From: Anaeramoeba flamelloides
Taxonomy: Eukaryota > Metamonada > Anaeramoebidae
Reading direction: 5' to 3'
Assembly (NCBI GenBank): GCA_027625915.1
Contig: JANTQA010000032.1
Span: 2,294,001 to 2,358,000, forward strand
Length of the DNA stretch: 64,000 bases
This document shows, piece by piece, positions 1 through 14,100 of the stretch. Within the stretch, counting starts at the first letter, position 1, and each line of letters starts with the position of its first letter. A model generated the notes under the pieces. The model was not told the origin of the DNA. It was given only the letters and a program-made list of their open reading frames with translations, and ran no database searches. Made by a program: the position numbers and the translations under genes.

Positions 1-2034
1 CGATTTTTTTTTTTTTTTTTTGATTTTTTCAGTTCTATTTAAATCACCATATCGAATTTTCATAAAGAGATGAAACAAATTCAAATAAATAAAATTACAA
101 ATTTATTTAAAAATATCTTTATTAAACTTAATTTTTATGATAATTATTTAAATATCCAAAATTGTTATTCACCATTAATGTACTCTCACATGTTAGTCCA
201 ACTTATTTATTTGTAAGACATTACTTTAATAAATGGAACAATTTGGATTTCTAATCTTAATTTTATCTGAAATTTTTCCAGTTCAATTTGGTGATTATTT
301 TTTTCTATTCTGATACTAAAAATTGTTTTCATAAGTGATTTAATCTTGATATACTTTGATATAGAATGAAAAATATCTTTTAATTTTAATAAAAAAAATC
401 CTTTTTGGCCCTTACCATACTTTCCATTTTTTATTGAATTTGCCTAACCATTGTGGAAAAAAAGTGAAACAGGGAAAAAAAAGTGAAACGCGGTTTTTCA
501 TTGGGAACATTAATAGAACCTGAAAATTCAAAGTAAAATCAATAAAAAGAAGAAACCAATTAACTTTTAATAATAACCCATTATATTATTTTTAATCAAA
601 CCAACAAACACAATTTAAATCTACGTTCATATCGAAATTATTGGAGTGGTTTTGGAGATCTCAAAAATAGTTAATTTTTTGAACAAATTTTTAATAATTG
701 ATCAATCAAAGAAAAAACCCCTACCAAAAAATAGAATTAAAAAAACTGTTATTGTGTTGAATACTTTATTTTGTCTGTATTTATTTATTTATTCTTTTTT
801 TAATTGATCTTACTTTGAATTTTCAGGTTTTATTAATGTTCCCAATTAAAAACAATTTTTCACTTTTTTTCCACAATGGTAATCTAGTTTTTTACAAAAA
901 AAGTATATTTTTTTTTTTCCTTTTTTGGAAATATTTTGATGGTCATATTTTGAAATGCATATAATAGATACTGATTCAATTAGCATTGATGTTCCCCGTT
1001 TATTTGATATTGACCAATATACGGATAGAACCGGCTTGCAAAGAAAGTATTGTTTGAAATATAAAAAATAAAAAATGTTCCTATTTTTTGGATATACTTT
1101 ATTTAAAACAGAATTCAAGTTCTTTTTAAAGTATTAAATTCACTCTTTAGAATAAAAATGTTTTGAAAACAATTAAACTATGATTTTGTGAAATATTTTT
1201 TTTTTTAAAGCACATTAATAATGTTTGACTGGACATTAGATAGAGAAGTTAAAATAAAGAAGAAATTCAATTAGCACGGGATTAAGAAAGATTTTCAAAA
1301 ACATGATAGTGTATATGAAATATCAAAAAAAATTTCTCAAATTCAATGGAAACGAAAATCGTACTAGTAATTGAACTTATCAGATCTACATACCAATTGT
1401 TTTAATGGAAGTTCTCTTATTCTATTATATCAAAAACAACGACCTAAAACTATTTTTGAGAAATTATCACAGAAATAGAAAATATAATTTTAAATATAAA
1501 AAGCACATTACATTTATCACAAAAAACATAGAAACACTTTAATTTTACAAGATTTAAAATTCAAATATCTTTCACAAATCTGTTCACATAAATAAAGTAT
1601 TGTACAAAACATTACATTTAAATTGATTTGATTCAATATACCATGATTATAATTATTATTTGAAATTTTTCATACAAAAAAAAACAAATTCATGATAAAA
1701 CAATTTTGTATTTTTTTCTATTTATTATTTTATAATTGTAAAAAATACTTTAATTTCTTGTATGGGATACAGAGATAACTAAAAATATAAAGTTACCCGA
1801 TTAAATGAGAGAATTGTAAAAAATACTCATTTAATAATCCGCTAGATCATTTTCCAATCATAAAAAAAAAAAATGAAACATTAATTATTTTTCAAAATAC
1901 AATGAAAAAAAAAGTGTAAATTGAAAGATCAAAATATTGTCAATAATAAAATTATAAATATTAAAAATTCATTAATAAATTTTCATTTTTGTTATTATAT
2001 TTTTTACTATAAAAAACAATAAACGCGATAATAG
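1..2034. other. AT-rich stretch upstream of the BEACH gene, no certain gene
   Basis: This stretch contains one MITE (448-879, listed separately) and otherwise simple AT-rich DNA. The only coding-like trace is at 1221-1367 on the plus strand, a 48-codon run with one internal stop that begins MFDWTLDREVKIKKKF; it has no recognisable family and may be a decayed exon or transposon piece. Because the exon at 2035 has no start codon, earlier exons of the BEACH gene should lie here or before the window, but I could not place one. Confidence 0.5.
448..879. mobile_element. Tourist/Harbinger-like MITE, copy 1
   Basis: This is a 432-bp non-coding element with terminal inverted repeats, CCATTGTGGAAAAAAAGTGA at the left end and its complement at the right. 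It is flanked by the 3-bp direct repeat TAA (445-447 and 880-882). Subterminal sequence is also inverted: a GGGAACATTAATAG-type stretch on the left matches TTAATGTTCCC on the right. The left arm carries the GGAAAAAAAAGTGAAAC motif twice. The copy at 58303-58736 has the same ends with its interior reversed. A 3-bp TTA/TAA duplication is typical of PIF/Harbinger (Tourist-type) elements. No transposase is present. Confidence 0.85.
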
Positions 2035-2511
2035 AATTTGAAATTAAATCTGATATTAATGTTGAACTTTTCCAAGAAAAGGTTCCTTTGCCAACACTAG
2101 CGATTTGTTTAGAGATGATTTCACTTTTAGCAAGATCAAAATTAAATTTAATGAATTTTATTGAATATGGCTTGATTGAATGTTTAGTTTCCTTATCAGA
2201 AATAATTGGATTATTTTTGGAAAAATTTTCTCAAGAGTTACGAAAATTCCCAATAAACGAGAAGAACATGGATAATAATGAAAAGAAGCAAGAAAACGAG
2301 AAACAGAAAACTAGAAAGTACATTAATATAACAGAAAAATATAACACTGGTATTATATTTATATATTATTTTCTAATGAAATATTCCGAATTAATTACTT
2401 TAATTTCAAAATCACAAATTTGGGAAAATAATTCGAATAAAAAAAAATCAATTGAAAAAAATGAAAATGAGCTTTGGATCAGCAATTATAATGTCATACA
2501 ACCCATTATTT
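2035..2511 (+). CDS. Probable upstream exon of the BEACH-domain gene
   Basis: An open frame runs from an AATAG acceptor (2030-2034) to a strong donor, GTAAGATAT at 2512. The product contains PLPTLAICLEMISLLARSKL and, further on, YGLIECLVSLSEIIGLFLEK. This helical, Leu-rich armadillo-like texture is the kind seen in the N-terminal halves of giant BEACH proteins. It ends in phase 1. The large BEACH exon can begin at 5306 after an AATAG acceptor and needs exactly two bases to complete a codon, so the phases agree and the intron would be 2794 bp. There is no ATG at the front, so more exons must precede it. That it belongs to the BEACH gene is inferred from strand, phase and texture, not from a diagnostic motif. 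Confidence 0.55.
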
Positions 2512-2699
2512 GTAAGATATTTTCTTTTAATACCACTTTGTTTATTTAGCAATTATTAAAAACTTTATATATTTATATATTATTTTATTATTTAAGCCAG
2601 GAGTTGTTAATTCCTCTTATTTCCTGTTAGTTTTTTTTTTTTTTAATTTTAGTTTTGATTAGAAAATCAATTGATTTTTCATAACAAAAACAAGAATTA

Positions 2700-3055
2700 A
2701 AAAAAAATTACCGTTAGCTTTTTCAGAATTTGAAAGAATAGAGTAAAATCTTTGATTTTTCTCAATTCTTTTGAATTATGAAAAAGCACTGTTAGGGTTT
2801 CTTGATTTTCCTGATTATTTTGTAAATATATTTATTTTCGTTTGGTTTTCCTGAGTTTTCTGTTTATTTGTTAAGTGTTCTAGGTTTTTTTTATTTTTTA
2901 AAATAAACCGAAAATTTATTAAAATTTTCTTGCCATTTCAAAAAGTAAAAAAAACCTAGAACACTTCCAAATACAATAGAAAACCACAAAAAAAACCTAG
3001 AACACTTAACAGATAAAACAGAAAACCCCAATAAAACTTAAACACTTCCCGAATT
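2700..3055. repeat. Dispersed repeat family B, copy 1
   Basis: This is a palindrome-rich repeat built from the motif AAGTGTTCTAGGTTTTTTT and its complement AAAAACCTAGAACACTT, which occur several times in both orientations around an AAATAAACCGAAAATTTATT core. A side block (GAAAGAATAGAGTAAAATC, then TCAATTCTTTTGAATTATGA) is shared with the second copy near 31040-31410. No coding capacity was seen, and no clear target duplication marks the ends, so the boundaries are approximate. Confidence 0.7.
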
Positions 3056-3154
3056 CTTCAATTATTATTTATGAAGTTTTAATAAAGACCCAAAAATCCG
3101 TCTATTACCCACTAGAGCTAATAAATATTAGAATCTTTTATGTAATAATATATT

Positions 3155-3512
3155 TAGATATAAACCCCTTTCCAAAAATCTGAACATACCCAAAATCAAA
3201 AATAGGCAAAAAAAAAAACTCAATTTATTGTATTGTTCCAAACTTAAAATAAAACCACATTTAAGTCACATAGTATTAATGTTTTTATAAGTCATCATGT
3301 TTATCCAAATAAAAGAAAAAAAATATAAAACGAAAAAATAAAAATCGGCTTGCTCCAAAATTACGAAACAAGCAGAACTAAAAATGTATTGGTAAATTTG
3401 TTTAAATTTCACCAACAATTGTTGATCGATCAAATGATAAGATACCATCGACCAATTATGTGTGGATTTTTCTATTGATCAAACACAACACTAAACTCCT
3501 ATCAACCTTCAA
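3155..3512 (-). repeat. Dispersed repeat family C, copy 1
   Basis: Read on the minus strand, this matches 51655-52015 over most of its length and 33914-34070 over part of it. All three copies share the core ATTTGATCGAT followed by AACAAAT..ACCAATACATTTTT-like sequence. Copy 1 holds a 60-codon open frame (3266-3448) beginning MVSYHLIDQQLLVKFKQIYQ. The reading is partly kept in the 51.7-kb copy, so the repeat may once have coded. No family was recognised. Confidence 0.7.
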
Positions 3513-5305
3513 AAAAAAAAATCCAGATCTAAGGAAAAAGATTGCCGAATTGGAAAAAAGGAATTGGAAACAAAACAAAAAATACAAAAAATGAAAAAAT
3601 TTGTTAAAATCAAAATTTTTTCCAAATTGAATTTAAAGTGCAGTATTTTGATGTTCTTTCCACTGTTTAAACTGTGTACAATTTTTTGGAATATAGTTTA
3701 GTTGAAAAAGAATATCAATTAAAAAAAATTATGAAAAAAAAAAAAAAAACTAAATTAGGAAAAAATAAAATTAAAATTATTCCAAAACACTGAAAAACCT
3801 ATTAAAATTCATACCAGCCATTTTTAAGAATATTCAAAATTACAGAATTATAATAATAATAATAATGAACGTCTAATGACCGATTGCTATTTAAAAAATT
3901 AATCCCCCATTTTTTTTTTATTTTTTTTTCAATTTTAAAATTCGTATGTTACTTGCTTTTTCTTTTTAGTTTTCATAAAAAAAAATTGTAATGAAAATAA
4001 CAAACAAATAAATTTAATTTTTGAAAGGTATAGTAGTGTTTTTTTTTCACAAAATTTTACATTGAAGGACGATTGACACAACTTTTTCAATATTTCCGAA
4101 ATTTCGAGTTTTAAAAACAAATTTTCAGGAATTGAAGAGTTTTTATCAAGATTTTGTTTTTTGCTTTCTCAATCCTTTTAAAATTTGTAAAGATAATTAC
4201 AATTTTCTTTTTCAGAATTAACGTTTTTTTTTGAAATTAGAAAAATGATTCTGTACTGTTTGGAAATTTTGAATATTATATCTCAAAATTCAAAGAGATC
4301 ATTGTTAAACAAGTTTCCTAAAAAACATAAAATTTATATTTTTATGAAAATTTTTGAGGAAATTATTTTTTTTCAATTCAAAACCTTTTCTCAAATATAA
4401 AAATTAAACAGCAATCAGAAATAACTTCACAATATAAATGTCCAGATAAATAAATCAAACTAAAAAAGAGAAATAAAGATTGAACAATCTTAAAAAATTA
4501 AATATTAATTAATACAAAACGCTTTTTAATTATATAACAAATACATGGATTTGTTGATAAGGGTAAACCAAAGTGTAAATGTTAATATTTTTAAATATAA
4601 GCATTTTAACTCGGAAATGATATACATTGTATTGTTAATCATAAAAATGTTAATTCCGAACACAAAAATGATTTATGGATCGATGATGAAGAAAATAATT
4701 TATAATGTTGATTTTTTGTTTGAATTAGTCAAAAGATATAAATTCTGTGAACTGGAATGATGTTAAAAGTAAACAGATCTTAACACATAATAATACCAGG
4801 ACACATTTGTTATTCTTGTATAAAATATTTTAAAAAGAAATTATGGTACTATCCTATTGTGTGACAAATACAATATGTATTAACACAAATTATTTTGATC
4901 GTGTTCCTTTATTTATATAAAAATCAATTTATTTAATACAAAAAGAAAACTTTGAAAAAAAAATTTTTTTTCTAGTTTTCATTTTTCATTTCAACTTTTT
5001 ATCATTCTTCTGATTTATCAGAATGCTTATTAGTAGCTAAATAGTTGATATGTGTCGATATTTTTAAAAATGTGGGAAAAGTAATTTTTTCCGAAATGAA
5101 TCAATACTGTCTTTTATGGCATATATTATCTTTTATTATTATTATTTTACAACCTCGACATACATATCCAAATTCAATTAATAATTATTTTAAAAATTAC
5201 CTTTTAACATAAACTCAATCAATAAAATGAAACTTATTTCCTCATTTTATTATTTTAAATAAAAATTAAAAAACATAATTACAACACTAACATTAATAAC
5301 AATAG

Positions 5306-8300
5306 CAATTTCATCAATTTTAATACAATTGTCAACAAATTATCTTTTACCTGGAGCATTTTGTGATTTACAAATAAAATGTTTACAAACTTTAATTAGC
5401 ATTCGAAAAATATCAGATCAAAGCTTTTCAAATTGCGATGAAGATTTAATTTTATTATTATGCAATGTTTTCCATTTCCCAAATTTTAATTTACCAAGTG
5501 CAATAATGTTTCCAACAAAAGAAATGAATGAAACACAAAGAATGAATTTCTCGAAAAATTATTTCTATAATTTTTATGGGAATAGTCAAAAGGTTATTAA
5601 TAATTATAATCAAAAAAACCCCCTAAATAGCGAAAAAAACAAAACTGAAAATGAAAAAAAAAAATTACTGGAGCAAATAAATGATATATTTATTGAATAT
5701 CTGATATTAACTAAAGAGAAATACCAGCAAAATTTATTAAATAAATCATTATTATCACTTGAATTAATGAGAATATCCTTAATCAATAATATAACATTTG
5801 AAAAAAAATTAGCGGAGAATCCCAATTTTTCCAAATTATGTGATTTATTGTTATGGATCTCAATAACTTTTATACCAAAGGAAATTAAAACTTATAAAAA
5901 GCAAAACAAGCAAATTATTATTAAAAAATATGAAGAATTAAAAATTAATAGAAGAAAAGTCTTAATTGAACAATTAAAAGACGATAAGCAAGAACATGAA
6001 TTACAAGGCTTAGCGATCCTAGAAAAATTTGAGGTAGGATCATTTCATGGGAATTCAAAATATCGAGCACCAAAGTTACCATTGCCCAAAAAAGTGCCAT
6101 TGGGTGAAAACATTCAATTCACCGCGACCAATAAAGAAAGCACCGTGAAGAAAAATAATAATGAGGGTGATAATGAAGAAAATTATGAAAATTATAATGA
6201 AATAGATTTAGAAAATAAAACATTTTTGCAACAGAATCCTAATTTGGAACAGTTTTTTTCTTTATTAAAATTAATTTGCGAAGAATCCACTACAAATTGG
6301 TTAAACAAGATGGAAGAAGAAAAAAACAATGAAAATAATAATTCTTATTATGATAATAACGAGAATTACGATGAACAACAGCAAGGGAACCAAGAAAAAT
6401 TTAACAGCATTGAAAAATTTAATGAATTTACAAATACCAATCAAATTAGTAATAATTCTGACAACAAAAACAATAAAAGCAACAATAATGCAAACAACAG
6501 CAGTAACAACAAAAGCGCAATCACCAGAAGCAACAGAATCAACACAGTTTTTAGCAAGGGTAATAGGAACTCAAAAATTCAAGGTAATATTGAAATAAAA
6601 CATAAAAAGACATGGAGATCACAAAGATCTTGGACTGGATCGATAAAAAAAATTAGTGTAAAGCATTCAATTGTATGTATTTGCTTAGATTTGTTTCAGT
6701 ACACTTTCCATAAATCACTAAATACATTAAAGGCAAGAGATTTTATTAAAACTATTTATCCAGGATTACAATTGCATGTCTTAAATTTCTTTTTTGATAT
6801 TATTGATTTTGATATTCTGAATCAAATTCGAAAGCAATTTTGGGAAACATTATTAACACCGTTTTTTTATCCAGAAATAAATCATGATTTTATTGGGCAC
6901 CAGGAATCTGTAAAATTATTTAAATATATTAAAAAATTATTATTTCAATTTATCTATTATACCGTTATTGAATTAAATTACGAATATAACAATATCCAAG
7001 AAACCCAAACTTTAATTAATTTATTAAAAAACAACCATTGTAATTTATATGTCATATTAGATATATCAAAAATTTTAATCAAAATTTTCCAATTAAATTT
7101 AAACCAATTAAAGATGATCATTTTGCAGACAAATGGAATCAGCGTTTTTACGAACATTTTAAATAATTTATATAAAATACATAAATTGTTTAAAAAGAAT
7201 TTTAAAAAAACTTTAGTTGTCAATTTTAGTAGTGAAATTTTTTATAAAACAAGATATTTAACTTTTTCCGTTTTAGATCATATAATGTTTTTACAAGACA
7301 TTTATCAACAAATCGTTTCGGAACCTACTTTAATAAATTTGCTAATGGAATTAATGTTAGAACCACAAGTCAAAGATTATGCTTTAAATAAAATAATCAC
7401 CTTGATGCTGGCCACTCCAATTAACCCCCAAATTGAATGGGGGTCATTGTATATCTCCTTTGTTGACATTATTAATTTTTTAACCGTAAAGATTAAAAAA
7501 TTAATTAAAAAAGTCAACAGCACAAATCAAAATCAACCAAGACAAAATACCAGAGTTTACAACAGAAGCAATAGCGGTAATAATAGTAAATACAATGATA
7601 ATGATAATAATAATAATATTATTATTAAGAACAACAGAAACAACAAGAACAAAAATAACATAAATATCGATCAATTAAGCAATATAAAAAATGATAAGGA
7701 TAACGAAAAAGATAACAATAACGAGAAATTAAATTCATTAATTCAATTGACCCAAGATTTATTAATATCAATACGAAATACAATTTTACAAAATCCACAT
7801 TCTTTGCCAAATTATTTAACTAAAGCAGGAATTTATCAAGCATTTGAAAATATATTAGAGATTTTCCAGCTAGGTAATCAGTTAAAAATGATTGTGCTAC
7901 AAACTTTATTACAATTATTAAAAAACAACCGAAATAATATAAAATTATTTAAAAAGGAAATTGGATATGACAAATTGAGTGATTATTTATTTATTGTACA
8001 GAATAAACGATATAATGAACAAATACACAATATTTTATTAAATATGTTGGTTAAAGATGGGAAATTTAATATTGAAAACAATTTTATTATTTATAATTAT
8101 GAAATAATTTTAACAATATTTTCCTTGACTTATAAATTCACAAATAAGAAACATTTCCAAGATCTATTAAATTTATTTATAACCATTTGTCAAAGATCAA
8201 TCCATAATACCCAATGCTGTTGCCAAGCCGGACTAGTTTCCTTTTTATGCAATTTAATACCCTCACTGGCTTCAACAGAATTATCAAATCACACAGTGCA

Positions 8301-11117
8301 ATTGTTGGGTATCATTGGCTCACATTCGATGACTGTCAAAGAATTACAGACATTTTTTGATTTGCTAACACCGATCAGGGGGATTTTTAGATCGAAACAT
8401 TTCCCCTTAATTTTAAATTCCTTTGAGAAAATGACGAAAAAAGATCGTAATGGACCAAAGGTGTTTTTTGATTTTAATGGGCGATCTGCTTGCTTAGATA
8501 TACCTGAAATCGATAGTTGGCCAATAAAGGGATATTCCTTCTGCACTTGGATAAGAATCGAATCACTGAATAATCCCAATATTCAATTCAATGAACAAAT
8601 TAACAACAACAGTAACAACAACAACAACAACAACAATAATAATAATAAAAATAGTTCTAATAAAAACATAAACAGATATGAACCAAGATTGTTTTCATTT
8701 TTGGATCACAAGGGACAAGGCATTGAATTGTTTTTAGTCAAACAACAAAATTTGGAAGACATCCAAGTTTTCTTGGTAGTAAAATTAATACATAAAGATC
8801 ATTTTGAAGAATTTAGTACACCATTAAAAATTCCACCATTAAGATGGTTTTCGTTATCAATAACTCAATCAAATTCAAATCGAAAAACAAATAAAAAACG
8901 AGAAATAAAGCTTTATATCAATGGCAAATTAGAGAATAAAAAAGTAATGAATTACCCCACTATTAAATTTCCTTATAAATATAATAGGATTGGTTCCAAT
9001 TACAAAGTGAATAATTTGATTAATAATTTAAAAAGGGAATATTATTTTTATGGGCAAATGGGTGTGATATATTTTTTCAATGATTCGCTAAGTGATAATC
9101 AAATGGAAAATATTTATAATTTAGGACCAAACTATATGGGCACCTTTGAAAAGCCCATAGATTTAACGCAAATTGAGAATAAAAATTCGGAAAATAATCT
9201 TAATTCAAATAATATGGATAACGTGAATAACATGAGCAACATGAGCAACAATGAGCACAATTCCAGCAATAATATCAACAATGAGAACACTAAAATAAAT
9301 AACCAATTTCTAAATGGCATTTTGACTGAAAAAATCTTTTTGTGCTACAACTCTCGGGCCTGCGACGAAAAATTCTGTTATGACCAATCACCATTTGTCT
9401 TGAAAAACCGTAATGGTAAATTAAATGGGATGTTTCAATCAAATTCCAAAGATCTGTTTGATATTATTCATTGCCTTGGTGGGTTTAAAATCTTTTTCCC
9501 GTTAATCATTCAATTGGATTCTCCCGAGTATAGTAAGACGAATTTACTTTTATTTGAACAAAATTTAACCAAATTTGAAAACAATGTCAATACACAATTA
9601 AGCTCTCAATTACTGGAAATGATCAGTAATATGATCATTTCAAGTAAAGTAAATCAAGAAGATATGATCAGATCACAAGGCTCAGTTATTATTCGATATC
9701 TGTTTCAAAAGTTGAATCCAGAAAATTTTACGAAAAGATCTATTTTAATATTAAAAGAACTATTTTCTGAATTGACTAATAATTTATTATTGAAAAAATT
9801 ATTTAAAAACATTATTTTAAATTTCGATATTTGGATCTACTGCTCATTTGAAGTACAGGAATATTTAATCAAATTGATTGATTCACTTATCAAATTACAG
9901 AAATTTGAGAAAATAATTAAATTCCAGATCTTAATTGATATAGTCAATAGATATTATTGGTTAGAAGCAGAAATAATGTCAAAAATAATCAACGAAAATA
10001 AAATTCACTTCCTAACAAATCAAATATTTAATGGCAAAAGGCCCAATAAGGAAACAATTATTAAATTAAGAAACTTATTTTTTAATACTCTGCAGGGAAA
10101 TATCCTATTGACAATAAATAATAAAGAAGATTGCATCTCGAAAATTGTTTCAATAATAAACACCATTTATTGTTTAAAAGGTGAAACCCATATTTTGGAT
10201 TTTATCGAATTATTAATTTATTTGTTCCAAAATATTACTGATGAATTAATTATGGAACGAATTTTGAATATGAAAATCTTTGTGAATTTAATTCCCTATT
10301 TGCTTACTTTAAAAGACATTGGCATTTTTAAATTGACCCTGAAATTGTTTTACACCATTAGAACAAATAATTTATTAAAAGTAAATAACAAAAAATTACA
10401 ATTAAAAAATTATTTATTCCAATCAGAAGAAGATTTTTTTTCTATTCACCATTTATTATTGTTGAAAAAGACTAATTTTAATTTATTATATTTATTTTTA
10501 TTATTTAATTTAACTGAAAATATTAAAATTGATTTTTCCAAAAATTATCTAAAGGGAAATCATTTTTTTGATGAGAATGAATTAATTAATAATAAGGAAA
10601 ATAAAATTCTTTTACAAAAGCCTTGGGTCTTAAAAACTTTATTCAATTTAATAGGTCAAAATAGCAAAAATAAAAATAGTTTAAATTGCTTAATATTTAT
10701 TAAAAATATATTAACTAATAGTCCAGAAAATTTAGAAATCCTAATCAAACAAAATGAAATTAGATATTGGATTATTTCTAATATTAATTTAAATCTTTTA
10801 AAAAAATTAGATAATAAAATGATAATGGACATGTATATAATAAATTCAAATAATTTTAAAATAAAGAATGAAAAAATAAAATTAACCAAAATAAATGAAA
10901 ATGAAAAAATTTCTTTAGATATTACTTTAATCTTTTTAGAAATATTAAATTTAATACATTTTTATAAATTTGAAAAACTTGGTATCAAAGCGATTGAAAA
11001 AACAATAATTTTAATACCATTTTGTTTAAACTTGGAACAATTAAATAAAAAAAACATTAATAACACTAATAATATTAATAATATTAATAATAAGAATAAG
11101 AATAATAATAATAACAC

Positions 11118-11148
<31 letters not shown>

Positions 11149-14100
11149 AATAATGAAATAAATTATAAAGAATATGAAAATATGTTGATTAGACAATTGT
11201 TCGTTTTATTATTGAATTCCATTCAAAATCAATTACAAAATAATAAAAAAAATTCTAAAAAAAGATCATCATCAATTGTAAATGAAAAAAAATCATTTAT
11301 AGATAATTTTTTCAACTTATTAAATTCAATTATTAATTATATAAATTTTAAACATTATTTTATTGATAGTGAAAAATTAGTTAATTATAATATTGATAAT
11401 AAAATAAATAATATCCAGGAAATAAATAATTTAAAAAAAAAATTAAAATATGGCTTAAAGGTTGAATTAAAATTTAAAAAATTAAATTTGTTCAATAATG
11501 CAATTTGGGAAGATCTCTTTTTAATTGACAAAATTATAAAAATATTGGATCAAATAGGCTTTTTTGAAAAAGAAAACAAAAAATATTTAAAGGAAAAAAA
11601 TACTAATCGAAATTTCTTATCAGAAATCATTTTATTCATGTCGTCCATTATTCAAATAGATTGCTTACTCAATTTCCAAAAGGTTGTTGAAAAATTAATT
11701 TTTATTATTCAGGGCATTTTCCAGGGATCAAATCCGGGCAATTTGCCACCTAAGCATCGGCCAATAGCCAGTTTATTGTTTTTAAAACTAATAAATTTGC
11801 TATCGTTTGAAAGTGAAAAGGAATTACCAAATTCACAAATGAGACAAGTTTTATTATGCTCATTGGTTCAACAATTGTTATATTCCTGCTATCCCTATTT
11901 CCAAAAATTAATAAAACTGAAATCCACTCAAACCTTTTTAGATGAAAACAGAGATACCAACACATTGTTAAAATTAAAGTATTTGGATTTTATTAAAATG
12001 ATTAAACAAATCGGCTTCCAATCAATATTGGTTGAAATTTTCCAGCCGATACAAGAGGAAATAATTAAAGAAAATCTATTAAGTGGGGAAAGATATATTA
12101 AAGAGAAAAGAGTTTTATTGAAAACCACTTTAAATAATTTAGAAAAAGAAATATATTTAAATGCTGATTTAATTAAAAATCTAAACAGAAATTTATTTAA
12201 TAGCACCAATAACAATAAGGCATTTGAGCAAGAAAGAATTGATAACTATAATCTTAAATTATTAAAAAAATCACATTTGGGGAAAAAATTATGGACAAAT
12301 TTAATTAGAACACTGGAAGAAGAGCGTGGCTATTCTTTTAATGACAAAAACGATGGGACTGGCAACGAAAACGAGCATGATAACGTTAATGTTACTAATA
12401 ATAACAACAACAATAATAATACCAATAACGATGGCAATAATAAAGCGAATATATATTGGGAATTAAACAATACTGAAGATTCATTGAGAAGAAGAATGAA
12501 ACTAAAAAGAAATTATGATTATGATTCACATTACGAGGCTTCGGTTCGAAGAGACTTAAAGAATAAAGAACAATCAGACAAAGTTATCACAGAATGGCAA
12601 ATAAAATTATCTAATCAAAGTCAAAAAATCTTAGGTAATATTCAAAACTTATTTATTGTTGACCAAACTGAGGAAATTGAAAATGAAATGATTGAGGAAA
12701 TAGAATTGGAAGAATTAGAAGAATTAGAAGAATCAATTAAAAAAAAAATAATATTACAAGTTAATTGTCAATTAATTACACCATTAAAAATTACAAAGGG
12801 AGTTTTTGAATTAACCCCTAAAACACTAAATTTTAAACCTGAGCTGTCAATTAATTTACAAAATAATAATAAAGAAATGGAACAGCAGCAGTCAGAAGAA
12901 GGGGAGGAAGCTGTGGAAGAAGAAAAATCATGGGAATTAAAGGATTTAATTGAATTGCACCGAAGAAGGTACCATCTCAGGCCATCCGGACTAGAGTTTT
13001 TTTTAATAGATAAAACTAATTTTTTTATTAATTTTGATCAAAAAAATGATACAAATAAAGCATATTGGAGAATCATATCATTGAAGCCAATCAACTTGGT
13101 TAAAAATAATGTTAGCAGTCAGAAAAATTGGATTAAAAAATCTAATTATACCAAAATGTGGAGAAAAAGAAAAATTTCAAATTTTGAATATTTAATGAAA
13201 TTAAATACAATTGCTGGTAGAAGCTATAATGATATCAGTCAATACCCCATTTTCCCATGGATTTTATCAGATTATACAAGTGAGTCAATTGATTTAAACG
13301 ATCCTAAAGTTTATCGAGATTTATCAAAACCAGTAATTTCTTCTTTTTTTTTTTTGTTTTTTTTTAATTCATCCCTAATTAAATAGGGAAATTCTTGACA
13401 ATGGTTTTTTTAGTGAGAAAAAAAGATTATCAGGATTTTTCACAAATATCGCAAATTTCTGATTTTATTACGAATAAATAATAGTTTTCTTGAATTTAAC
13501 AATTATTCATGAAAATAACTATGCCAACTCAAAAATTTAAGATATAATTTTATTCCGTTGCAAAAAAATGGAAATAATAAAGCATCGGTTATATTATTTT
13601 TATTTCTTAATTTTTTTAATATATTGATTGACTTTTTAAGTCGTTTTTTGAGCATTAATTAAAACTAAAAAATTTTTTTCTCAATTTCTTAAAACTTGTT
13701 TTTTGATTACCCGCGAATTTATCCATTATCGCGAGTTTTTAAAATAATCAGAAATATATCAGATTATCAGCAAAAAAATACAAATTGATGATTATCTACA
13801 TTCTCTTGATAAGATAAATTAACCACGAATTTGTCGATTTGTTATGAAAATCTAATATTGATGATAATCCCTAAAATTTATATCTTTTGCTTTTTTCAAT
13901 TTTCCCTTTATCTAATATTTTTGAATATATTAATATTTACTTTTTTTTTTTTTTTTTTAAATTAATTTTCATTTTTAGATGGGTGCATTAAATGAAGATC
14001 GAAAACTAAAATTTATTGAAAAATATAAAATGTTTGCTGAGCAGGCTCAAGAAAGTTTAATACCACCTTTTCACTACGGTACTCATTATTCTAGCGCTGC

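Larger units (their letters stand above)
2512..5305 (+). other. Inferred 2.8-kb intron of the BEACH gene, with repeats
   Basis: The inferred intron has donor GTAAGA and acceptor ATAG. It contains one copy of repeat family B (2700-3055) and one of family C (3155-3512, minus). A 71-codon open frame at 4545-4760 (starting MDLLIRVNQSVNVNIF) has ordinary amino-acid content, but I found no splice sites in the right phase to join it to the gene. I left it out as chance or as an old exon copy. Confidence 0.45.

Noticed and set aside
4545-4760. 71-codon frame in the inferred BEACH intron
   Set aside because: No phase-compatible splice sites and no motif; kept only as a remark under the intron.
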